DNA of 64,000 bases from Bacillus rubiinfantis (lineage in GTDB: Bacteria; Bacillota; Bacilli; Bacillales; Cytobacillaceae), in assembly GCA_000752035.1 (NCBI GenBank), contig CCFE01000024.1, forward strand, positions 310,001-374,000, written 5' to 3'. The notes under the pieces are model-generated. The model did no database searches. It was not told the DNA's origin and worked only from the letters and a program-made list of their open reading frames with translations. Below, one piece after another: positions 8,580-16,301 of this stretch; the stretch's first letter is position 1; each line of letters begins with the position of its first letter. The position numbers and the translations under genes are program-made.

Positions 8580-9206
8580 ATGGATTTTAACGGATTTACG
8601 CAAGAGGATTTTGATGTTTTCTTAATTGATGGGCTTGAACAGCGTATGAAAGCATTAAAGGAAAAGATTCGGCCAAAACTTGAAAGCTTAGGTCAATATT
8701 TCGCACCAACATTATCTACCCTAACAGGAGAAGAGATGTTCGTCCATGTTGCAAAGCATGCTAGACGAACAATTAATCCTCCTAAAGATACATGGGTGGC
8801 TTTTGCGAATAACCGAAGAGGTTATAAAATGCTGCCCCATTTCCAGATAGGTATGTGGCACACTCATCTATTTATTTGGTTTGCAATCATTTACGAGGCT
8901 CCGCGAAAAGAAGTGATCGCCGAAAAATTCCTTCAAAAGGGGCTGGATATTTTTGAGACCATTCCTAAAGATTTTGTTTGGTCACTTGACCATATGAAAC
9001 CTGAAACAATCGAACATCAACAAATAACAATTGATGAGATGCAATCCTACTTTCAGCGTTTGCAAACTGTGAAGAAAGCAGAATTACTATGCGGATACAC
9101 CATTGCTAAGGACAAAGCCATTAATATGGGAGGCAGGGCGTTACTGCATCAAATTGATGAAGTATTTAAAACAGTCGCCCCCCTATATCAAACTGCTATA
9201 CAGTAA
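8580..9206 (+). CDS. yktB: YktB conserved protein (UPF0637)
   Basis: 208 aa, soluble. The sequence FNGFTQEDFDVFLIDGLEQR and VHVAKHARRTINPPKDTWVAF are typical of the YktB/UPF0637 family of Firmicutes, whose function is unknown. The ATG follows GGGAGGG with 8 nt spacing. Convergent with yktA. Confidence 0.88.
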   Translation: MDFNGFTQEDFDVFLIDGLEQRMKALKEKIRPKLESLGQYFAPTLSTLTGEEMFVHVAKHARRTINPPKDTWVAFANNRRGYKMLPHFQIGMWHTHLFIWFAIIYEAPRKEVIAEKFLQKGLDIFETIPKDFVWSLDHMKPETIEHQQITIDEMQSYFQRLQTVKKAELLCGYTIAKDKAINMGGRALLHQIDEVFKTVAPLYQTAIQ

Positions 9207-9236
9207 AAAAATCGCTCCCGATTATTTATCGGGAGC
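9205..9236 (-). terminator. Terminator after yktA
   Basis: 9-bp stem GCTCCCGAT (9214-9222) / ATCGGGAGC (9228-9236); seven T on the minus strand follow it, so it mainly serves yktA. On the plus strand the stem also lies just after yktB but lacks a T tract. Confidence 0.75.
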
Positions 9237-9244
9237 TCTGCCTA

Positions 9245-9514
9245 TTACATACGTACTTTATCACCTGGTGACGCTTCCTTTGCCTTTTTTATCGTTCTGT
9301 AAGCGGAATAACCACTAATTTCTTCAAATTCTCCGCATTTTGTCTTTTCTTCTGCCTTACTTGGTACAATCTCCTTAAAACGACGATATGTCTTCATAAG
9401 AAAATCACGCTCAATTCCTGTTTCATAAGCTTTTTCGATTGCTTCAAAAAAGCTAATAACGTCAATAATTTCCTCAGTAGTCCAGCTATAATCAATTGGA
9501 TATTGGTACTCCAT
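9245..9514 (-). CDS. yktA: YktA conserved protein (UPF0223)
   Basis: 89 aa. YPIDYSWTTEEIIDVISFFEA at the N-terminus and CGEFEEISGYSAYRTIKKAK at the C-terminus are the UPF0223 signature. Start ATG at 9514, 6 nt after GAGGTG. Function unknown. Divergent from speA and convergent with yktB, as in B. subtilis. Confidence 0.88.
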   Translation of the reverse strand: MEYQYPIDYSWTTEEIIDVISFFEAIEKAYETGIERDFLMKTYRRFKEIVPSKAEEKTKCGEFEEISGYSAYRTIKKAKEASPGDKVRM

Positions 9515-9710
9515 TGCACTCACCTCTAAGTAATATTACCATGATTATTTTCCTATATAATAATATTTATTATTTTCCGGCTCTTATTTAAATAGGAATA
9601 TGTTTTTTGTTTTCCATGGTTAAATCTCGTGTTCATTGAGAAACTAATTTATAGAATTTAATTACCTTTAAAAGTTGTTAAAACTTCTATTCATGAAACA
9701 AAAATAATGC

Positions 9711-9716
9711 TATAAT
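9711..9716 (+). promoter_or_regulatory. Extended -10 promoter of speA
   Basis: TGCTATAAT (extended -10 with perfect TATAAT) about 48 bp before the speA start; -35 TATTCA at 17 nt is weak. Confidence 0.6.
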
Positions 9717-9763
9717 TCACTTGTTTTTTCAAGGAAATTATTTTTCAGAGGTGTGGTAGTGAA

Positions 9764-11236
9764 TTGAACCAAAATCAAACACCGCTATTTAGCGGACTAG
9801 TAGAACATGCGAAGAAGAATCCAGTCCAATTTCATATCCCTGGTCATAAAAAAGGGGCAGGAATTGATCCTGAGTTTCGAAATTTCATCGGGGATAATGC
9901 CTTATCCATTGATCTCATTAACATTGGGCCCCTCGATGATCTTCATCATCCAAAAGGAATGATAAAAGAAGCTCAAGACTTAGCTGCTGCGGCATTCGGT
10001 GCTGACCATACTTTTTTTTCAGTCCAAGGAACAAGCGGTGCCATTATCACAATGGTAATGGCTGTTTGCGGACCCGGTGAAAAGATAATCGTTCCTAGAA
10101 ACGTCCATAAATCCGTGATGTCAGCAATTGTATTTTCTGGGGCAATCCCTGTCTTTATCCATCCAGAGATTGATATGAAACTTGGTATTTCACATGGTAT
10201 TACAACTGAGTCAGTTGAAAAGGCTCTGAAACAACATCCAGACGCTAAGGCCGTCTTAGTAATAAATCCAACTTATTTCGGTTTTTCTGCAGATTTAAAA
10301 GGAATTGTCGAGATTGCCCACGCTCATCAAGTTCCAGTTCTAGTTGATGAAGCACACGGAGTTCATATTCACTTTCATGATGAGTTACCATTGTCAGCCA
10401 TGCAGGCTGGCGCTGATATGGCTGCAACAAGTGTTCATAAACTTGGAGGTTCAATGACACAAAGCTCCGTATTAAATGTTAAAGAGGGACTCGTTTCAGT
10501 GAGTCATGTCCAATCGATTTTAAGTATGCTAACTACCACGTCAACATCTTATTTATTATTAGCATCTCTTGATGCAGCCCGGAAACAATTAGCCATAAAA
10601 GGTAAACAGTTAATTGACAAAACCATTCACCTTGCTAATTCCATCCGCAGTAGGATAAATGAAATAGATCATCTTTATTGTCCTGGTGAAGATATTTTGG
10701 GCTCTAAAGCAACATTTGATTATGACCCTATGAAGCTTATCATTTCCGTTAAAGATTTGGGGTTAACTGGATATGAGGTTGAAAAATGGCTGAGGGAGAA
10801 ACATAATATTGAGGTGGAGTTATCTGATTTATACAATATCCTCTGCATTATTACCTTCGGTGACACCGAATATGAAGGGGATATGCTAGTAAAAGCTCTA
10901 AAGGACTTAGCAGAAACATTTGCTGACCGTGTAGAAAAAATCGATCCTGTAGAAGTACTCCTGCCTGAAATTCCAGTTCTCGCCTTGACACCGAGAGATG
11001 CATTCTATGCTGGAACAGAGATTGTTCCCTTTGGGGAGTCAGAAGGCAGAATCATTGCAGAATTTGTCATGGTCTATCCACCAGGAATTCCAATTTTTAT
11101 TCCTGGAGAGATTATTACTAAGGAAAATCTCCACTACATTCAAAAAAATCTTGAGGCTGGCCTGCCAGTACAAGGCCCGGAAGATGAGGCTCTGAAAACC
11201 ATCCGTGTCATAAAAGAATATAAAGCCATTCAATAA
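9764..11236 (+). CDS. speA: Biosynthetic arginine decarboxylase, PLP-dependent
   Basis: 490 aa, same length as B. subtilis SpeA and closely similar throughout (PVQFHIPGHKKGAG, LDDLHHPKG). Fold-type I Orn/Lys/Arg decarboxylase: pocket VDEAHGVHIHF and Schiff-base Lys226 in SVHKLGGSMTQSS. It converts arginine to agmatine, first step of spermidine synthesis. Start TTG at 9764 behind GAGGTG; no ATG is available near it. Ends at a bidirectional terminator shared with the convergent SR1 gene. Confidence 0.95.
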   Translation: MNQNQTPLFSGLVEHAKKNPVQFHIPGHKKGAGIDPEFRNFIGDNALSIDLINIGPLDDLHHPKGMIKEAQDLAAAAFGADHTFFSVQGTSGAIITMVMAVCGPGEKIIVPRNVHKSVMSAIVFSGAIPVFIHPEIDMKLGISHGITTESVEKALKQHPDAKAVLVINPTYFGFSADLKGIVEIAHAHQVPVLVDEAHGVHIHFHDELPLSAMQAGADMAATSVHKLGGSMTQSSVLNVKEGLVSVSHVQSILSMLTTTSTSYLLLASLDAARKQLAIKGKQLIDKTIHLANSIRSRINEIDHLYCPGEDILGSKATFDYDPMKLIISVKDLGLTGYEVEKWLREKHNIEVELSDLYNILCIITFGDTEYEGDMLVKALKDLAETFADRVEKIDPVEVLLPEIPVLALTPRDAFYAGTEIVPFGESEGRIIAEFVMVYPPGIPIFIPGEIITKENLHYIQKNLEAGLPVQGPEDEALKTIRVIKEYKAIQ

Positions 11237-11240
11237 AAAT

Positions 11241-11275
11241 AACAGGATTCCTTGATAATGGAATCCTGTTTTTAT
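11241..11275. terminator. Bidirectional terminator between speA and SR1
   Basis: Perfect 11-bp stem AACAGGATTCC (11241-11251) / GGAATCCTGTT (11260-11270); T-rich flanks on both strands (TTTTTA on plus, ATTTTTATT on minus). Confidence 0.88.
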
Positions 11276-11291
11276 TAAGGTTATTGTAATT

Positions 11292-11414
11292 TTACACTTC
11301 TTCGTCTGTGTGATGGTTACAGCAGCAATCGCCTTTGGCATAAAGCACAGTTACTTTCTCATCTTCAAAATGGTCAATTGTTGAATTACATGTTTGACAT
11401 ACAAGAATCCCCAT
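11292..11414 (-). CDS. SR1P-family GapA-binding peptide
   Basis: A 40-aa peptide: MGILVCQTCN at the N-terminus, the block HFEDEKVTVLYAK, and a Cys cluster (residues 30-32). This matches the SR1P family, B. subtilis SR1P being 39 aa with the same CQxCN and YFEDEKVTTLY pattern. SR1P binds glyceraldehyde-3-phosphate dehydrogenase GapA and promotes its interaction with RNase J1; rnjA is also in this window. ATG is preceded by AAAGGGAG at about 7 nt. The cysteines suggest metal binding (inference). Confidence 0.85.
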   Translation of the reverse strand: MGILVCQTCNSTIDHFEDEKVTVLYAKGDCCCNHHTDEEV

Positions 11415-11449
11415 TTGCTGATCTCCCTTTCAATTGGATTAAAAACAAA

Positions 11450-11464
11450 ATGAAAGCGTTTTAA
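11450..11464. promoter_or_regulatory. Candidate CcpA cre site in the SR1 leader
   Basis: ATGAAAGCGTTTTAA matches the cre consensus WTGNAANCGNWNNCW except at one position. It lies just downstream of the predicted SR1 start site, where binding would block transcription. Inferred from consensus only. Confidence 0.5.
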
Positions 11465-11478
11465 CATCCCTTAGTAAA

Positions 11479-11507
11479 ATATTAATATATCACATTTATT
11501 TTTTCAA
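11479..11507 (-). promoter_or_regulatory. SigA promoter of SR1 overlapped by a CcpN-type operator
   Basis: -35 TTGAAA (11502-11507), 17-nt spacer, -10 TAATAT (11479-11484). The spacer holds TGTGATATATT (11484-11494 on the minus strand), which fits the CcpN operator consensus TRTGHYATAYW as I recall it from gapB, pckA and sr1. CcpN represses sr1 under glycolytic conditions in B. subtilis. Confidence 0.65.
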
Positions 11508-11595
11508 GCCTAAATTGTATGTCACATTAAATAAAAATGGTAAATTGAATATGTCTGTTTTTCCACTATTTGCTTAAGTCTTTTGTGTTAGTTAA

Positions 11596-11610
11596 TGATA
11601 ATTAATATAA
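11596..11610 (+). promoter_or_regulatory. Possible Fur box upstream of the DUF1885-like gene
   Basis: TGATAATTAATATAA matches 13 of the 15 positions of the Fur consensus TGATAATNATTATCA, and abuts the -35 box at 11612. The AT-rich background makes chance matches likely. Confidence 0.35.
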
Positions 11611-11611
11611 G

Positions 11612-11640
11612 TTGTAGTGGTAACCTTTCAATGCTAGAAT
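11612..11640 (+). promoter_or_regulatory. SigA-type promoter of the DUF1885-like gene
   Basis: -35 TTGTAG (11612-11617), 17-nt spacer ending TGC, -10 TAGAAT (11635-11640). Confidence 0.55.
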
Positions 11641-11681
11641 AATAGGTGATATAACTTACGGTTAATAAGGGGGGAATGATG

Positions 11682-12116
11682 GTGGCAGAAAACGCATACA
11701 TAAAGCTTGTGCCTTCATCAGCTAAACAAACCATATCCATCGATGAAGTAAAGGAGTTATTTCATTACTATAAAACAATAACAGGCAAAACAGGTGAACT
11801 GTTGGATTGGCAGTATGACAGTGCAGCGTTTCCCTATGAAATTAAAGAAACAGCCCAAGGCAAAGATAAATGGTTTTACTTACATTCCAATCATGAACGT
11901 TACAATATTATGCTTATAGGGGTAGACCGAGAAGTTGTAACCAACGAAGAAGGCGCAGAAAGAGAGCAGGAATACATACAAGTGACACTGCCTGAGCAAG
12001 CAACCCATGGAGATAAGGGGAAGGCAAATGAATTTTGTAAATTTCTCGCTAAAAAGCTGAAAGGTGAGCTTCACCTTTTTAATAAAAGAATAATGTACTT
12101 CTATCCAAGAAAGTAA
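11682..12116 (+). CDS. DUF1885-like conserved protein
   Basis: 144 aa, soluble. AYIKLVPSSAKQTISIDEVKELFHYY and TGELLDWQYDSAAFPY recall the DUF1885 family, small Bacillus proteins of known fold but unknown role. Three consecutive in-frame start codons (ATG ATG GTG, 11676-11684) follow AAGGGGGG; the GTG has the best spacing, so the exact start is uncertain by two codons. Transcribed alone between SR1 and the pdh operon. Family assignment is from memory of the N-terminal pattern. Confidence 0.65.
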   Translation: MAENAYIKLVPSSAKQTISIDEVKELFHYYKTITGKTGELLDWQYDSAAFPYEIKETAQGKDKWFYLHSNHERYNIMLIGVDREVVTNEEGAEREQEYIQVTLPEQATHGDKGKANEFCKFLAKKLKGELHLFNKRIMYFYPRK

Positions 12117-12127
12117 ATAGTATAACA

Positions 12128-12148
12128 GCTCCTAACGGGGCTTTTTTT
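12128..12148 (+). terminator. Terminator after the DUF1885-like gene
   Basis: Short 6-bp stem AGCTCC/GGGGCT (one G-U) with a four-base loop, then seven T. Confidence 0.65.
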
Positions 12149-12389
12149 AATGGACATAAAGTGTGATGGTATAATGGAATGATGTATAAATAACTAAACT
12201 GAATGTAGTAATAAAAAGTGCTAGCCGCCCCGAATTTGTTATCTTGTTTCCGAGAATAAAGGCTAAGTAATAAAAGACAAAAAACATCAACACTTTATAT
12301 ATTAGTTGATCATATTTTGACAGCCACTCTATGAATGTATAACCGCTCCAAATAATAAATTGCAATAACATTACAACATACACTTTCAC
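12147..12389 (-). CDS. Putative small membrane protein
   Basis: 80 aa, mostly hydrophobic, with two to three predicted spans (VVMLLQFIIWSGYTFIEWL, VLMFFVFYYLAFILG, ALFITTFSLVIYTSF). Start is GTG at 12389 with a weak GGTGAT 5 nt upstream. I do not recognise the family. It sits in the pdhD-DUF1885 gap without a clear own promoter, so it may be a minor gene or a chance ORF in AT-rich DNA. Confidence 0.5.
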   Translation of the reverse strand: MKVYVVMLLQFIIWSGYTFIEWLSKYDQLIYKVLMFFVFYYLAFILGNKITNSGRLALFITTFSLVIYTSFHYTITLYVH

Positions 12390-12464
12390 AATTAATCACC
12401 ACTTTACAATCCATTATTTTAATATATATGTACGCGGTTGTGATTTTTTCCATGTTAATTTTTA

Positions 12465-12499
12465 TAGCAAATAGAAAGTCTCCTTCATTTGAAGGAGAC
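12465..12499 (-). terminator. Terminator at the end of the pdh operon
   Basis: Perfect 9-bp stem GTCTCCTTC (12478-12486) / GAAGGAGAC (12491-12499), followed on the minus strand by TTTCTATTT. Confidence 0.7.
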
Positions 12500-12507
12500 C
12501 AGATCAT

Positions 12508-13923
12508 TTACTTAATAATATGAATTGGAGTTCCGAGTGCCACTTCAGCAGCTTCCATTGTGATTTCTCCTAAAGTCGGATGGGCGTGAATCGTCATCGC
12601 CAAGTCTTCAGCTGTCATGCCGGCTTCAATCGCAAGACCAAGTTCTGCAATCATATCAGACGCATTGGCACCTGCAATTTGTGCACCGATAACTAGCCCA
12701 TCTTCTTTGCGCGTAATTAGTCTTAAGAAACCATCTGAGCTTGCTAGTGACAAGGCACGGCCATTTGCTGCAAATGGGAACTTAGCAGCGACTACTTCTA
12801 GACCTTCATCCTTTGCCTGTTGTTCTGTGTATCCAACTGATGCAAGCTCTGGATCAGAGAACACTACAGCTGGGATACCTAAATAATCAATTTCCGAAGG
12901 ATGTCCTGCAATCGCTTCAGCGGCAATTTTAGCTTCATATGAAGCTTTATGGGCAAGCTGTGGTCCTGGAACAACATCACCAATCGCGTAAATATTAGCA
13001 ACATTAGTCCGGCATTGCTTGTCAATTTCAATTAAGCCGCGCTCATTCATTTTAACACCAGCTTGTTCAAGACCCATGTCATTTGTGTTCGGACGACGGC
13101 CAACCATGACAAACACATAATCAGCTTCAATTTTTTGTTCTTCGCCTTTTGCCTCATAGGTAACTACTACGCCATTTTCAGTTTCTTCAACACCTTTAGC
13201 AATGGCTTTTGTTATAATCTCCGCGCCCTTTTTCTTCAGGCTACGCTTAACGAGTGAAGCCATCTGCTTATCGAATACACCCATTCCTAAGATTTCTTCG
13301 GCACCTTCTAAAATGGTAACTTGAGTGCCAAAGTTTGCGTAAGCACCACCAAGTTCAACCCCAATAACACCGCCGCCGATAACAACAATCTTTTCAGGGA
13401 TTTCTTGCAAATTAAGTGCTCCGGTTGAATCAAGCACACGCTTTGAGTATTTAAAGGTTGGCAGTTCAATTGGACGTGAACCTGTAGCAATAATCGCATT
13501 TTTAAAATTATATGTTTGTGCAGAATCACCATTAATGACCCGAAGCGAGTTGCTATCAACAAAGAATGCTTCGCCCTTTACTATATTAACTTTATTGCCC
13601 TTCAGCAGGCCTTCAACACCGCCGGTTAATTTTTTGACAACACTTTCTTTAAACTGCTGTACTTTTGAAAAATCAACGCGAACATTTTCTGCAGTTATGC
13701 CAAATTCAGCAGAATGTTTTGCGGTTTCATAACGATGTCCTGCAGCAATGATTGCTTTTGACGGGATACAGCCAACATTCAAGCAAACTCCGCCCATGTA
13801 TTCTCTTTCAACAACGGTAACCTTCTGCCCTAGCTGTGCGGCACGAATTGCTGCAACATATCCCCCAGGTCCTGCACCGATGACTATAGTTTCTGTTTCA
13901 ATTGGGAAATCTCCAACTACCAT
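12508..13923 (-). CDS. pdhD: Dihydrolipoamide dehydrogenase (PDH E3)
   Basis: 471 aa FAD flavoprotein, nearly colinear with B. subtilis PdhD. FAD-binding GAGPGGYVAA (about 17-26), redox disulfide Cys47-Cys52 in GGVCLNVGC, NAD-binding GGGVIGVELGG, and the interface HAHPTLGE with catalytic His near the C-terminus. Reoxidises lipoyl groups of E2 and passes electrons to NAD. The ATG lies 9 nt after GGAGG, the SD sitting in the end of pdhC; 4 nt separate the two genes. Last gene of pdhABCD. Confidence 0.97.
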   Translation of the reverse strand: MVVGDFPIETETIVIGAGPGGYVAAIRAAQLGQKVTVVEREYMGGVCLNVGCIPSKAIIAAGHRYETAKHSAEFGITAENVRVDFSKVQQFKESVVKKLTGGVEGLLKGNKVNIVKGEAFFVDSNSLRVINGDSAQTYNFKNAIIATGSRPIELPTFKYSKRVLDSTGALNLQEIPEKIVVIGGGVIGVELGGAYANFGTQVTILEGAEEILGMGVFDKQMASLVKRSLKKKGAEIITKAIAKGVEETENGVVVTYEAKGEEQKIEADYVFVMVGRRPNTNDMGLEQAGVKMNERGLIEIDKQCRTNVANIYAIGDVVPGPQLAHKASYEAKIAAEAIAGHPSEIDYLGIPAVVFSDPELASVGYTEQQAKDEGLEVVAAKFPFAANGRALSLASSDGFLRLITRKEDGLVIGAQIAGANASDMIAELGLAIEAGMTAEDLAMTIHAHPTLGEITMEAAEVALGTPIHIIK

Positions 13924-13927
13924 TGTT

Positions 13928-15229
13928 TTACGCCTCCATTAACAAAAGTTCCGGATCGTTTAGTAAACGTTTCATATGATTTAATGCGTTTTGAGCAGTT
14001 GCACCGTCAATCATGCGATGATCAAAGCTTAAGCTGATTGCTAATACTGGTGCCGCAACAATCTCTCCATCACGGACAATTGGTTTTTCAGCAATTCGGC
14101 CAATACCAAGAATCGCTACTTCTGGATGGTTAATAACCGGAGTAAACCATTGGCCGCCAGCAGAGCCAATATTACTAATCGTACATGAGCCACCCTTCAT
14201 TTCATCAGCAGCTAATTTTCCGCTGCGTGCTTTATCAGCTAACTCATTAATTTCTTGGGAAATGGTAAATACAGATTTACGGTCAGCGTCTTTCACAACA
14301 GGTACCAAAAGACCTCTTTCTGTATCCGCGGCAATTCCGATATTATAATAATGCTTATGGACAATCTCACCAGCTTCATCATCAATCGATGTATTTAAAA
14401 CTGGATATTCACGTAAAGCACTCGTCAAAGCTTTAACAACATATGGAAGGAATGTCAGTTTAATACCCTTCTGTGCCGCAACTTCCTTGAATTTTTTACG
14501 ATGAGCGACAAGTTTTGTGACATCTACCTCATCCATTAGAGTTACATGTGGTGCTGTATGTTTAGAATTAACCATTGCCTTGGCGATAGCTTTTCTGATA
14601 CCACTTAGTTTTTCGCGAGTTTCTGGGTATTGTCCTTGTGGAATTACTGGAGCTGCTGCTGCCTGCGTTTCCACAGTTTGTTCAGTTGGAACTGTAACAG
14701 CTTGTTCTTGAGCAGATGCTGCTGGCTGCGCGTCGCCACTTAAGAACGCATCAATATCCACCTTCATAACCCGGCCATTGTTACCGGTTCCTTGTACTAA
14801 GCGAATATCTACCCCTTTTTCACGGGCGTATTTTCTGACTGATGGCATCGCAATGACACGACGATTTGGGTCAACTTCTTCGGGCTGAGGTGCAGAAGCT
14901 GTACTATTTTCATCAGCTACAGGCGCAACTTGTTCTTCAGGCTGCACTTCTTCCTCACCATTATCACCTTTAAATTGTAAATTCTCGTACCCAGGTGCAT
15001 CAAAAGTAACCAATACTTGTCCTACCGTTGCAACCGTTCCTTCTCCTACCAACACTTCAAGAACTGTTCCCTCTACCGGTGAAGGAATTTCAACGACAGA
15101 TTTATCGTTCTGAATTTCACATAGAACATCATCTTCATTTACCTTATCGCCTGGTTTTACAAACCATTTCACAATTTCGCCTTCATGTAAGCCTTCACCA
15201 ATGTCAGGCATTTTAAATTGGAATGACAC
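13928..15229 (-). CDS. pdhC: Dihydrolipoamide acetyltransferase (PDH E2)
   Basis: 433 aa. One lipoyl domain (lipoylated Lys43 in QNDKSVVEI), a Pro/Gln/Ala-rich linker, a peripheral-subunit-binding domain (about 128-168, PSVRKYAREKG...GNNGRVMK), a second Ala/Pro linker, and the catalytic domain with SFDHRMIDG holding the active-site His and Asp. Forms the 60-mer core of the PDH complex. Start GTG at 15229 behind GGAGG, giving MSFQFKMPDIGEG. Separated from pdhB by 91 bp containing a hairpin, unlike the tight junctions elsewhere in the operon. Confidence 0.97.
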   Translation of the reverse strand: MSFQFKMPDIGEGLHEGEIVKWFVKPGDKVNEDDVLCEIQNDKSVVEIPSPVEGTVLEVLVGEGTVATVGQVLVTFDAPGYENLQFKGDNGEEEVQPEEQVAPVADENSTASAPQPEEVDPNRRVIAMPSVRKYAREKGVDIRLVQGTGNNGRVMKVDIDAFLSGDAQPAASAQEQAVTVPTEQTVETQAAAAPVIPQGQYPETREKLSGIRKAIAKAMVNSKHTAPHVTLMDEVDVTKLVAHRKKFKEVAAQKGIKLTFLPYVVKALTSALREYPVLNTSIDDEAGEIVHKHYYNIGIAADTERGLLVPVVKDADRKSVFTISQEINELADKARSGKLAADEMKGGSCTISNIGSAGGQWFTPVINHPEVAILGIGRIAEKPIVRDGEIVAAPVLAISLSFDHRMIDGATAQNALNHMKRLLNDPELLLMEA

Positions 15230-15283
15230 TATGATTCATCCTCCTACTATTTTATCTATATTTAAGGTTTAATTGAGAAGTAA

Positions 15284-15314
15284 TGGGGAAATAGAAACTA
15301 CGTCCATTTCCCCA
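15284..15314 (-). other. Intercistronic hairpin between pdhB and pdhC
   Basis: Perfect 9-bp stem TGGGGAAAT (15284-15292) / ATTTCCCCA (15306-15314) with a 13-nt loop. No T tract follows, so it is not a standard terminator; it may mark processing or stabilise one part of the mRNA (inference). Confidence 0.6.
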
Positions 15315-15320
15315 AAATCA

Positions 15321-16298
15321 TTAAAATGTTAGAACCTTTTTAGCTGTTTCAATAACATCCTTATAGTTTGGAAGCCATACAGATTCTGCCTGTGAAAATG
15401 GGTAAATAGTATCTGCAGCGGCAACACGTAACACAGGTGCCTCTAGACTTAAAATCGCACGTTCATTAATCTCAGCAATGACATTAGCAGCGACACCTGC
15501 TTGTTTTTGTGCCTCTTGAACAACGATCGCACGTCCTGTTTTTTCTACAGAGCTAATAATCGTTTCAATATCAAGCGGGCTGATTGTTCTTAAATCAACA
15601 ACCTCAACAGAGTATCCTTCTTTCGCAAGCTCATCTGCTGCTTTTAATGATTCATGAACCATTGCCCCATATGTGATAATGGAAAGGTCAGAACCTTCAC
15701 GTTTTACATCGGCTTTTCCAAGTGGAATGGTATATTCTTCTTCTGGTACCTCTTCGCGGAATGCACGGTACAATTTTAAATGCTCGAGGAAAATAACCGG
15801 ATCATTGTCGCGGATGGCAGAAAGCAGCAACCCTTTTGCATCATATGGTGTTGATGGAACCACTACTTTTAAGCCCGGAGTTTGTGCCATTAAGCCTTCC
15901 AAACTGTCTGAGTGAAGTTCCGGTGTATGCACACCACCGCCAAATGGAGAGCGAACCGTAATAGGCATATGGTAACGACCGCCAGAACGATAGCGCATTC
16001 GTGACATTTGTCCCGCAATAGAATCCATTACTTCAAATACAAAGCCAAAAAATTGAATTTCCGGAATCGGCCGGAATCCTTGTAATGCAAGTCCGATTGA
16101 TAAACCGCCAATTCCTGATTCCGCAAGTGGTGTATCAAATACACGGTCTTCCCCAAATTCCTTTTGCAGCCCTTCTGTCGCCCGGAAAACCCCGCCGTTT
16201 ACACCAACATCTTCCCCAAATATTAATGTAGTAGCGTCATTTTTTAATTCAATTCGAAGTGCATCTGTAATTGCTTGAATCATTGTCATTTGAGCCAT
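15321..16298 (-). CDS. pdhB: Pyruvate dehydrogenase E1 beta subunit
   Basis: 325 aa, family-typical. Contains GEDVGVNGGVFRATEGL and EIQFFGFVFEVMDSI near the start and the transketolase-type C-terminal domain. With PdhA it forms the thiamine-diphosphate E1 heterotetramer that decarboxylates pyruvate and acetylates the E2 lipoyl group. The ATG follows pdhA by 3 bp, indicating translational coupling. Confidence 0.97.
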   Translation of the reverse strand: MAQMTMIQAITDALRIELKNDATTLIFGEDVGVNGGVFRATEGLQKEFGEDRVFDTPLAESGIGGLSIGLALQGFRPIPEIQFFGFVFEVMDSIAGQMSRMRYRSGGRYHMPITVRSPFGGGVHTPELHSDSLEGLMAQTPGLKVVVPSTPYDAKGLLLSAIRDNDPVIFLEHLKLYRAFREEVPEEEYTIPLGKADVKREGSDLSIITYGAMVHESLKAADELAKEGYSVEVVDLRTISPLDIETIISSVEKTGRAIVVQEAQKQAGVAANVIAEINERAILSLEAPVLRVAAADTIYPFSQAESVWLPNYKDVIETAKKVLTF

Positions 16299-16301
16299 AA
16301 C

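Larger units (their letters stand above)
11235..11472 (-). ncRNA. SR1-like dual-function regulatory RNA
   Basis: Inferred transcript of about 238 nt from the promoter at 11479-11507 to the shared terminator. It encodes the SR1P peptide and lies between speA and the pdh genes, the location of sr1 in B. subtilis. B. subtilis SR1 (205 nt) base-pairs with ahrC mRNA and also encodes SR1P. The ends are inferred from promoter and terminator positions; pairing ability was not tested. Confidence 0.7.

Noticed and set aside
12310..12507. 65-codon minus-strand ORF between pdhD and the small membrane protein gene
   Set aside because: No SD, composition like non-coding AT-rich DNA, and it covers the pdhD terminator stem.
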